A stretch of 64,000 nt of DNA from Laspinema sp. D2d (lineage in GTDB: Bacteria > Cyanobacteriota > Cyanobacteriia > Cyanobacteriales > Laspinemataceae). A model generated the notes under the pieces. The model was not told where the DNA came from. It worked only from the letters and a program-made list of their open reading frames with translations, and ran no database searches. This document shows, piece after piece, positions 25,512 to 33,800 of this stretch (the stretch's first letter is position 1; every line of letters begins with the position of its first letter). Made by a program: the position numbers and the translations under genes. The stretch covers positions 1-64,000 of the forward strand of contig NZ_JAMXFC010000034.1 of NCBI RefSeq assembly GCF_025370755.1. The letters run 5' to 3'.

Positions 25512-25952
25512 TTAATAGGTTTCTTCATAGACAACCTGATCGCCATTATTGGTTACCCGAAAATAGTCGCCCACAGTGTACACGAGTTCACTTCCATCGT
25601 TATCATAGGTCGTTACTATATAGTCTCCATTTCGGGTGGTGGTGACGTCATAGAATCTATTGCTCATCTCATTACCCAGGTTATAATCCACATAGTAAAG
25701 ACTCCCAGCCTCATCCTCACAAATAGAGATGATATAGTTTTCAGTTACGTATTCGGCAACTGAAATGTCCTCTGGAACGCAAAGGCTATCACTCTGCGCG
25801 ATCAACAAATCTTTAGACGGGGCAAAACTAGAATTCTCGACTAAACCAGAGATAGGTGCAGCTAATAAAGGCAGTCCTGGTAATAATACCCCAAAAATTG
25901 TGCCAACTACAGCAGAAACCTTCCAGTTTTTAAGCCAAATTTTTGAAGTCAT
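25512..25952 (-). CDS. Small secreted protein of unknown function
   Basis: The 146-residue protein has a signal peptide: basic start (MTSKIWLKNWK), hydrophobic core VSAVVGTIFGVLLPGLPLLA and a likely cleavage site after LLAAPIS or near LLIAQS. The mature part is acidic and rich in Tyr, Thr and Asp, with predicted beta strands such as YIVTTYDNDGSELVYTVGDYFRV. Two cysteines (in SLCVPED and IISICED) could form a disulfide in the periplasm. No family is recognised. It has its own strong terminator and is probably monocistronic. Confidence 0.7.
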   Translation of the reverse strand: MTSKIWLKNWKVSAVVGTIFGVLLPGLPLLAAPISGLVENSSFAPSKDLLIAQSDSLCVPEDISVAEYVTENYIISICEDEAGSLYYVDYNLGNEMSNRFYDVTTTRNGDYIVTTYDNDGSELVYTVGDYFRVTNNGDQVVYEETY

Positions 25953-26598
25953 TTTATTTTTTCCTAAGTGGGAATGTTTTAACTATAGGCTTATTTTTTT
26001 ACTCTGTCAAGAGTATTTTCTATTGGTATTTATAAGCCTTTTATGAATTTTTCTTAAACTTTTAACTGAGGGGGAACATAGTTGAGAGAGAATATATCGG
26101 TTTTGCCGTCGCAAATATCCGATAAACCTTGCTTATTCGATAATTTTGGTAAATAATAAAACTCGGCAATGGCTCAGGATAAAAGCATCTCAATCAGGCT
26201 TGCCACAAGGGTTTGAGAATAAGCATCATGTACTCATAGCTGCCCGTTTCCTTTTTTGTCTTAAACGATGCTCAAAGGTGGTTTCTTGATTAAGGGCATT
26301 AAGGGCCATCGGTCTGATCACAGCCAAGTTTCGAGGGATATTCAACGATCAGACGCGAGATTTCTCCTCATTAAAATTAACATTTAAAACGCACTGTTCT
26401 TGATTTTCAATACTCTAATTTTCCCGGATAATAGAACCCTGTTTGTAGCCCTCTACGGTTAAAAAACTTAAATAAAACTGGACTTCATGAGAAGTTCCGT
26501 TCCAGATTGCGGAATTGAGATTTTGCGATCGCCTTTTGGGAAAATATACCCACCTCAATCACCGTAGTATGTAGCTTTACCTAATTTCGCAACTCGTC
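25953..26598. other. Intergenic region without recognisable gene
   Basis: This AT-rich region between minus-strand genes has many stops in all frames and no cloverleaf or recognisable RNA. The 73-residue frame at 26577-26798 that overlaps the next hairpin and the kinase gene end was not accepted. Confidence 0.5.
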
Positions 26599-26600
26599 AA

Positions 26601-26630
26601 TGTGTAGAATCCTTCCGAGGACTCTACACA
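26601..26630 (-). terminator. Hairpin downstream of kinase-WD40 gene
   Basis: TGTGTAGAATCC (26601-26612) pairs with GGACTCTACACA (26619-26630) with one mismatch, about 150 bases beyond the stop codon of the minus-strand gene at 26777. It could end its transcript, though no strong T-run follows on that strand. Confidence 0.4.
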
Positions 26631-26776
26631 TAAAAATTGAAACAGCTTATTTTTTACGGTATATAGCGAGCATAAATAAAAGAGAGCAAGATGCTGTTCC
26701 CTCCTTCCGGGAAGAGACCCCAATCTCAGTCTCCTCATCTCGTCGCTAAAACCCGGACCCTTGAGGGTGCAGGATC

Positions 26777-28813
26777 CTAACCCGCAGAATTTCGCCATAG
26801 CTTAATCGTGCCATCGTGAGATGCACTGGCTAAGGTGGTGCTATCGGGACTATAGGCTAGGGAACTGACTGTCATGGAATGTCCCGATAGGGTTGCCACG
26901 TGTTCTATGGTGTCCACAGTCCAGAGTTTGATGGTGGTGTCGTGACTGGCGGTGGCAAAGGTTTTTCCGTTGGGACTGATGGCAACTGCGGATCCGGGTA
27001 AGACATGGGGAGAAAGGGTTTCTCGCAATTCGGGATAATTATCCGGTGCCGTGGGGAGGGTCCAAATTTTTAAGGTGCGGTCCCAACTACAACTGATTAA
27101 GGTTTTGCCATCTGGGGCGATCGCCAAGGCATGAATTGCACCAGAATGGCCGGGAAAATCCTGGAGTAATTCCCCTGTATCCGCCTGCCAGAGGTGAATT
27201 GAGCCATCGGCACTTCCCGAGGCGAGAATGTGCAATCGCCCAGGGTCGGAGGTGGCCCATTTTGGATTGTAGGCGATACAAGTCACGCGATCGCGATGTC
27301 CGGTGAGGGTAAATTGCAATTGTCCGGTTCCCAGGGACCAAATTTTGACTGTGCGATCGCGACTGGCGGTGGCGACTCGCTGTTTATCGGGACAAATTGC
27401 CACCGATGACACCAAGCTAGTATGACCCGTGAGGGTTTGGGTTGGGATGGGGGGGATGCCATCTCGCAAATCTTTGGGGCTCAGTTGCCACAGGTTCCAG
27501 AGTTTCACTGTTCCATCCATGCTGCCACTGGCAAGGATTTGTCCATCGGAAGCAATGGCGATCGCCAGCACTCCCTGATCAGATGCCGAGATTTTTTGCA
27601 CCAATTCCCCAGTTTCTAAATCCCAAAAGGCGACTACACCCTTGTCATTGCCACTGGCGATCGTCCGGGATTGGGCGCTAAAGGCGACGGCATTGATGGG
27701 GGTTTTTCCAGCCGTTTCGGAGATCGTTTGCACGCAGTTCCAACCCACGGGTGCCGGTGGGGAATTGAGGTGGGATGGGGAAGGCGGTTTGGGAGAAAGT
27801 GACTTTGTTTCTAACTGGGGTTCGGTGGTAGAGGATTTCTGGATTGGTGGAAAATATTGCGACACTATCACAACTTTTCCCTTAGACATTGCCGAGTTTA
27901 CAGAAGTTTGAAGCTGAATTTTTGGATTGAGCGCTTTTAAAGCAACTGCTGCTGAAGCATAGCGCTTTGATAAACTTTCGCTCACCATTTTATCGAGAAT
28001 CGTTGCTAATTCATCACTCACGGGATTGAGTAAATAATCTCGCCAAATCCAACGCCCTTCTAAACTATCCCATAAATCAAATGGGGACATATTGGTTAGC
28101 AAATGAATACAACTAACGCCCAAACTATACAAATCGCTGGCAAATCTTGCTTGTCCCCGGAGTTGTTCCGGTGCCGTATATTCAGCACTGCCGATGGTTG
28201 TTCCCGGTTGGTATAATGTTGCTCCTGGAGCATATTTAGAACCGCCAAAATCGACTAAAACCAGGCGTTGAGTGGGATGAGGACGGCGAATAATATTTTC
28301 GGGTTTGATATCGCGATGAATTAGGCTGTGGTGGTGGATGAAATGTAAGATAGGCAACACTGACTCTAGTAATTCTCGAATCTGAGATTCAGTAAATGTC
28401 CCCTGTTCGGCAAGTTCGGTGGCTAAATTGGTCCCTGGAATATAATCTTGAACCAAATACTGGCGATCGCCTTGTTCAAACCAGGCTAATAAGTTGGGAA
28501 TTTGGGAATGGTTACCAATGACTTTTAAGCGCGCAACTTCTTCGCGAAATAACTCAACAGCGGGGCGAGAAGCACTCGGACTGGGGCGAAATTGTTTAAT
28601 AATACAGGGCGGTTTTCTGGGGTGAGACTCATCCACCGCCAAATAGGTCTTAGTAAATCCACCGACCCCAATTTCTTTGAGGGCGCGATAGCAACCCGGG
28701 AAAGGGGAATTCTCAGAACTTTCCAGTCGTAATTTAGCACCGCAACTTTGACAGAATAGATTGCCATCTGGATTTTGGGGTTTGGGGCAATTGGGATTGA
28801 GGCAATGTGTCAT
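26777..28813 (-). CDS. Ser/Thr protein kinase fused to a WD40 propeller
   Basis: The ATG at 28813 starts MTHCLNPNC, matching the family; the frame extends to 28831 and an ATG at 28816 is equally possible. The 678-residue protein has a zinc ribbon (Cys4, Cys9, Cys21, Cys24), kinase domain (about 42-310, HRDIKPEN near 165-172, DFGGSKY), a linker with KPPSPSHLNSPPAP, and seven WD40 repeats (about 370-678). The ATP loop reads GVGGFTKTY, with Thr where Gly is common, but the rest of the catalytic core is intact. It is a cytoplasmic kinase carrying its own protein-binding propeller, the same design as the separate kinase and propeller genes nearby. Confidence 0.92.
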   Translation of the reverse strand: MTHCLNPNCPKPQNPDGNLFCQSCGAKLRLESSENSPFPGCYRALKEIGVGGFTKTYLAVDESHPRKPPCIIKQFRPSPSASRPAVELFREEVARLKVIGNHSQIPNLLAWFEQGDRQYLVQDYIPGTNLATELAEQGTFTESQIRELLESVLPILHFIHHHSLIHRDIKPENIIRRPHPTQRLVLVDFGGSKYAPGATLYQPGTTIGSAEYTAPEQLRGQARFASDLYSLGVSCIHLLTNMSPFDLWDSLEGRWIWRDYLLNPVSDELATILDKMVSESLSKRYASAAVALKALNPKIQLQTSVNSAMSKGKVVIVSQYFPPIQKSSTTEPQLETKSLSPKPPSPSHLNSPPAPVGWNCVQTISETAGKTPINAVAFSAQSRTIASGNDKGVVAFWDLETGELVQKISASDQGVLAIAIASDGQILASGSMDGTVKLWNLWQLSPKDLRDGIPPIPTQTLTGHTSLVSSVAICPDKQRVATASRDRTVKIWSLGTGQLQFTLTGHRDRVTCIAYNPKWATSDPGRLHILASGSADGSIHLWQADTGELLQDFPGHSGAIHALAIAPDGKTLISCSWDRTLKIWTLPTAPDNYPELRETLSPHVLPGSAVAISPNGKTFATASHDTTIKLWTVDTIEHVATLSGHSMTVSSLAYSPDSTTLASASHDGTIKLWRNSAG

Positions 28814-28912
28814 CATAAACAGCACCACCAAGGCATGAGGAATGGTACGTTTAATTGTACGGCTTCAGGGTGATGTTTGAATAGGGTTGGGTTGTTTTTA
28901 CCTGCAAATGAA

Positions 28913-28938
28913 GAAGGACAGAGCAAATGCCCTGTCCC
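28913..28938. repeat. GGACAGGGCA-type palindrome
   Basis: AGGACAGAGCA and TGCCCTGTCCC form an imperfect hairpin. It belongs to the same palindrome family as 41197-41223 and probably 1279-1299. Confidence 0.45.
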
Positions 28939-29050
28939 TAGGATGCCCCATGAATGGTGGGGTTTCAATCGATTTAAAAGGGTCGAAGTTTGGGTAAAAT
29001 AAACCGAATTGGACAAGATTAAATCGATTAAACGGGTGAGGATTGCCATC

Positions 29051-29299
29051 CTAAGTGGGAACTAATTCCCCTGGACGTAATCGCGCCCATTTGCCCATTT
29101 CTTCTTTAAAACTTTCACAACCGACCACATCCCATTCCATCTCAATGGCATCCGGCGTATTGCGGATATTGACATTGATGGTAGGTTCTAGGGGTTCAAA
29201 ATCAGGTGTTTCAGTTAAGTGGGGCTGTTGATGCTGATATTCCACTGCGTTATAGGTTAAGCAGCGATCGACATAGTGGCAGTTTACGCAAATACACAT
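29051..29299 (-). CDS. ycf34: Ycf34 family protein
   Basis: The frame extends to 29359, but the ATG at 29299 gives MCICVNCHYVDRC, the invariant start of Ycf34, and has a GGAG sequence just upstream. The resulting 82-residue protein has Cys2, Cys4, Cys7 and Cys13 clustered at its N-terminus plus one later Cys. Ycf34 is conserved in cyanobacteria and red-algal plastids; work in Synechocystis linked it to an iron-sulfur cluster and photosynthetic electron transport (from memory). It lies head-to-head with the CCA-adding enzyme gene, with 79 bases between the starts, so the two share a promoter region. Confidence 0.92.
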   Translation of the reverse strand: MCICVNCHYVDRCLTYNAVEYQHQQPHLTETPDFEPLEPTINVNIRNTPDAIEMEWDVVGCESFKEEMGKWARLRPGELVPT

Positions 29300-29378
29300 C
29301 GTAAACACTCCATACGGCTTTTTTGTTACTCTAACGTAATCAGCAGAGATATTGCCCACCCGGTAGGTTGATTTTTTT

Positions 29379-30647
29379 ATGAAACAAAGCGACTCTATTC
29401 GTACTCTGGGTCCCGAAACTTGGCCGTTTAGCGTCGAAATGCTGCCTAATGATGCCTATCTCGTTGGCGGTTCGGTTCGAGATGCCTTGCTGGAACGGCA
29501 GTCCCCCTATTTAGATTTAGATTTTGTTTTACCGGGGTATGCGATTAAAATCGCCAAGCAGATTGCCGATCGCTATAAAGCAGGGTTTGTGGTCTTGGAT
29601 GATGAACGCAAAATCGCCCGGGTGGTGTTTCCCAATGCCACGGTGGATTTTGCTAAACAGGAGGGAATGACCCTGGAAACCGATTTGCAACGCCGGGATT
29701 TTACGATTAATGCGATCGCCTACCACCCTACAACGGGTCAGATTGTAGACCCCCTGAAAGGGCGGGAAGACTTACAAACCCGCACAATCCGGATGATTTC
29801 CCCCACGAATCTCGCGGATGATCCCCTGCGGTTGTTACGCGGATATCGGCAGGCGGCGCAATTGGGATTTACCCTAGAACCTCAAACCCAAGCAGCAATC
29901 CGACAATTAGCGCCCTTGTTGCGGCAGGTGGCAGCAGAACGGGTAAATACCGAGTTATGGTATCTGCTGAACTGCCGGGGGGGGAGTCGTCATCTGGTGG
30001 CGGCATGGGAGGATGGTTTGTTGCGCTATTGGTTGCCCGATGCCACAAAAGATTCCCTAACTATTTTAACCCGGATTGATGAAGCCGCGATCCAACTGGC
30101 GGAAAAATGGCCGCAGTTGGGGGAAGAATTTTTGTTGGATTTGCGCGCAACTTTGAGGATTTCGGGATATTTAAGTGTTGCCAAATTAGTTTGTTTGTTA
30201 CCGTTAGAACCGGGTCTAGCCCAATCGCAATTAATGCGATTAAAGTTGAGTCGGGTGGAAATTAAAGCCGCAATTCAGGTGATAAAAAGTTGGCAGTTAA
30301 TCCAACAGCAACCGGAGTTAACAGACTGGACGGTGCGATCGCATTATTTTTTATTTCGTCAGGTGGGGTCATTGTTTCCTTCCTTAGCGGCGATCTTGAC
30401 CGCTTCGGGAATTTCTTTGGATCTACTGGGAAATGCAGTTGAGCGCTATTTAGACCCCGCAGATCTGGCGGCACATCCGAAAGTTCTAATTACGGGGACC
30501 GATTTAATCAGCGAATTAGGAATTCCTGCCAGTCCACAAATTAAGGAGATTTTAAATCAAATTCAGTTAGCGACCGTGGAGGGAGAGATTGCTACAAGGG
30601 AAGAGGCGATCGCATTAGCTGATAAAATCAGGCAATCTATGGGGTGA
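29379..30647 (+). CDS. cca: tRNA nucleotidyltransferase / poly(A) polymerase family (CCA-adding enzyme)
   Basis: The 422-residue enzyme has a class II nucleotidyltransferase head: YLVGGSVRDALL near 28-39, the catalytic DLDFVL near 48-53 with two Asp, RRDFTINAIAY near 104-114 and DPLRLLRGYRQAAQLGF near 149-165. These build or repair the 3' CCA of tRNAs. Both tRNAs in this window lack an encoded CCA. Some bacteria split the activity between separate A-adding and CC-adding enzymes, and I cannot decide between those and a complete CCA enzyme from sequence alone. A C-terminal helical body of about 220 residues is present. Confidence 0.88.
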   Translation: MKQSDSIRTLGPETWPFSVEMLPNDAYLVGGSVRDALLERQSPYLDLDFVLPGYAIKIAKQIADRYKAGFVVLDDERKIARVVFPNATVDFAKQEGMTLETDLQRRDFTINAIAYHPTTGQIVDPLKGREDLQTRTIRMISPTNLADDPLRLLRGYRQAAQLGFTLEPQTQAAIRQLAPLLRQVAAERVNTELWYLLNCRGGSRHLVAAWEDGLLRYWLPDATKDSLTILTRIDEAAIQLAEKWPQLGEEFLLDLRATLRISGYLSVAKLVCLLPLEPGLAQSQLMRLKLSRVEIKAAIQVIKSWQLIQQQPELTDWTVRSHYFLFRQVGSLFPSLAAILTASGISLDLLGNAVERYLDPADLAAHPKVLITGTDLISELGIPASPQIKEILNQIQLATVEGEIATREEAIALADKIRQSMG

Positions 30648-30672
30648 TTAAATGAACCCCAGTTCAAGAATA

Positions 30673-30773
30673 AGAAACCGGGTTTCTGACCCAAATGCTG
30701 GCAAGAAAGCAGCTAATCGTGTGAGAAACCGGGTTTCTGAACCCCAGGTAAAGAACGAAAAACCGAGTTTTTC
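30673..30773. repeat. Three copies of GAAACCGGGTTTC-type palindrome
   Basis: AGAAACCGGGTTTCT occurs at 30673-30687 and 30724-30738, and a diverged GAAAAACCGAGTTTTTC at 30757-30773. The spacing is about 51 then 33 bases. Spacers are not uniform and there are no cas genes, so this is not a CRISPR array. Confidence 0.75.
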
Positions 30774-30797
30774 ACATTATTTGCCACAAAGCAGCCC

Positions 30798-30828
30798 TTA
30801 ATGTGAGAAATAATTTATCTCACATTAA
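30798..30828. terminator. 11-bp perfect hairpin between convergent genes
   Basis: TTAATGTGAGA and TCTCACATTAA are exact inverted copies around nine bases. Sitting between the converging cca and kinase-phosphatase genes, it could stop transcription from both sides. Confidence 0.5.
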
Positions 30829-30884
30829 GTAAAAGATGAGACAAGGACTACAGCACTTCGGCACAACTTATACCCTAACCCCGA

Positions 30885-33800
30885 TCAATCCCCTGCCTTC
30901 TGCTTGAACACCAGTAAGGTGATATCATCATAAACTTTTTGTTGACCAATATATCCTTTAACATCAGAAATTACCGCCTCTTGAATTTCTTGGGCAGATT
31001 TGTGGCAGTTGTGCTGGACGACCTCAATTAAGCGTTCTAATCCATATTCTTGTTTATTCATATCAAACGCTTCTGTAATCCCATCGGTGTAAAGCACTAC
31101 CACATCCCCGGGATTTAACTCGATGCGGGCGGTAGTGACAAACTCCGCCATTTCTTCCACCATTGCGATGGGAAATCCTAAATCAATCGTATCAATTCGT
31201 TCTACGACCCCGTGCGATCGCACTACGAGTACCTCTTCATGTTGTCCGCTGATTTGCAAAACACCATCGGCATAATCCAACAGGGCCAACGTCATGGTTT
31301 TATCACAATTCATCCGTTGAGCATTGTAATAAACCGTGCGATTCAGAACATCTAAAAAGTCTGAAGGATTGGTAAAATTACCTTCCAATAAAGTTCGTAC
31401 TGCCGTTTGAGCCATAATCATCAACACCCCGCTTTCTAACCCATGTCCCGTCACATCCCCGATGCCAATTTTCACTCGGTCCTGATATTGCAGCACATCA
31501 TAATAATCCCCTCCGACTTCCTCCGCTGGTTCCATAAATCCCGCAATATCTAACCCGGAAATCGCATTCAGTTCCGCCTGTTTCGGTAAAATCATTTGTT
31601 GCAGACGACGGGTGACATCTAATTCGGCTGCCATGCGAACATTATCCGCTTTAAGGCGCTCATTCAGAATAGTAATTTCTGCATTTGCTTGCGCCAATTC
31701 AGCAGTCCGTTCTTCCACCTTTTGTTCCAAGGTGCGGTACAGTAAGGCGTTTTCTAAGGAAATAGCAGCTTGGGAAGCTAAGACTTGTAGAACTTCGAGG
31801 CGATCGCCTGTAAAGGCATCAGTCGTTAAGTTATTCTCAAAATAGAGAATTCCCGTCAGTTTCCCTTGATGGCGAATCGTTGTACAAAGTACCGATTTGG
31901 GTTGATGTTTGAGAATGTAAGGGTCTTGGGTAAATAGTCCCTCCCTTGTCGCATTATTTAACACCACATCAGACTGAGTTTTGGCGACATAGTTGACAAT
32001 CGCGGATGAAATATCATCGCATTCTTCTACGGAAATTGATTGCAGGACCATCCTTTCTTCCCCAGAAACTACCGCTGCTTCAACGGTTAATCGGTCGTCG
32101 GTTTGTAAAATCAAAAAAGCTTTAGATGCACCAGCATTCTCTTGGAGAATTTGAATTAACTTTTCCAGCATTTTGCTGAGGACAATTTCGCTGGAAAAGG
32201 CTTCGGAGGCTTTCATCACCGTAAATAAATCCAGGGAACTGCCGCGACTGCTTCCTGTCGAGGAATTAACGGTTTGGAACGAATCTATCGTTGAACCTGA
32301 TTTCCCCGTCCTTCGTAACAATTTAGGATATTTAGTTTCTAACTGTTGAACTTTGGCTTCTGCCCCCCATTTGGTGTAATTGTAGGTGGCTTCTCGGATA
32401 TAAACTTTGCCAACTTCATCCCATCCTTTGTGGAAATAAAATTGCGCCGCTAGTTCATTCGCGAGGGCTTCATTTTGAGTGAATCCTGATTCTTTTGCCT
32501 GGGCGATCGCCTGTCGGTAAAGTTCCATCGCTTCTAGTTCTTTCCCAGAAATTCGCGCTATTTCCGCCGATACCAACAGGAATTTATCCTGGTAATTCTC
32601 CGGGCAGTTTTCCGCCCAGATTTGAAGTTGTTGCTGCTGTTTTTCAAGGAGTTGCCAATATTCTTGCTGGTCCGTTTCCGATGCGGTAGGATAAACCGCT
32701 GCTAAAACCAAGCCATAATAAAATGGATGTTTCGTTTGGGGGAAAAACCCAAAGTTAGCCGGGAAGAGGGGTTCGGCCTCCTGACAGATAGCGAGGGCTT
32801 CTTCATAGCGTTCAAACGTATATAAAACTTGAGTTTTTAAATAATAGTACCAGTTTACCCCACTGATTAAATTTCCCTCGCGCCACAACCGCAATCCCTC
32901 CACTTCATCAAACTCGTCCTCAATCCCCTCAAACTGCTTGATGACGTGCTGCAAATTCAGGCCAGCATAGACCATACTCTGATAATTGGTCTGGCGAATT
33001 GTTATCAGAGATTTCTCAACTTCTTTGGAAATTTCGGCTAGATTGTCTCCAATTTCTAACCGGATCCAAAGTCTCAAAAATAAAGCCCATACTCCATAAA
33101 TCACATCCCCGAAAGACCGGCAAATGAAATAAGAGCGATCATAGAGGGCAAGATTACTTTTGAAAGGTTTTCGGTACGGATTGACGGCATTACAAAACAA
33201 ATTAATCACTTTGCCTCCAAAAATAGGAGTCTTGGATTTATCCAAGAGTTTTAACGCCACTTCTCCAAATTCATACCCGATTTGATAGTAGTTTTGTAGC
33301 GCCAGCATCAATCCGTAGGCCGAGTAAGCAAAGGCCGAAGTTTCCGCATGACCAAAGGTTAAAGAAAGCCGAGTCATAGTTAACATACACCAGACATTAT
33401 AATTGATGTAACCTCCGCCAAATGAAGCTCCCCAAAAGTTAGCTAATAGAGTCATGCAGACCTGTTTTTCCGGGTCTTCCATCGGGGGTTGGTGCAAGAG
33501 GTCGGCAATATTAACTTCGCTCAAATTGGCTTGCACTTCCTGCATTTGGATGCCGATCGCCTCTTGCAATTCCTCCTCAGTTTCCGGAACCTCTAACCCC
33601 ATCAGCTTCATCCCCGCTAATCCTGCTTGCACCGATTCCTGAAATCGCTCCTGAGTAATCGTCAGCAGCACAATCAGGTTATAAATTTCTGCTCGGTCAA
33701 ATTTATCCAGGACTCGTTCTAATAGGATGGTAAATAACTCGTCAGCCTTCTGAAAATTCCCGGCTAAATACTCACATTCTGCCAGTTCTCGATAGAGCGT

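Noticed and set aside
26577-26798. 73-residue minus-strand frame
   Set aside because: It covers a hairpin and overlaps the end of the kinase-WD40 gene in another phase; no family features.
30673-30773. Possible CRISPR array from repeated GAAACCGGGTTTC
   Set aside because: Copies are short palindromes with unequal gaps and only three members, typical of dispersed intergenic repeats.
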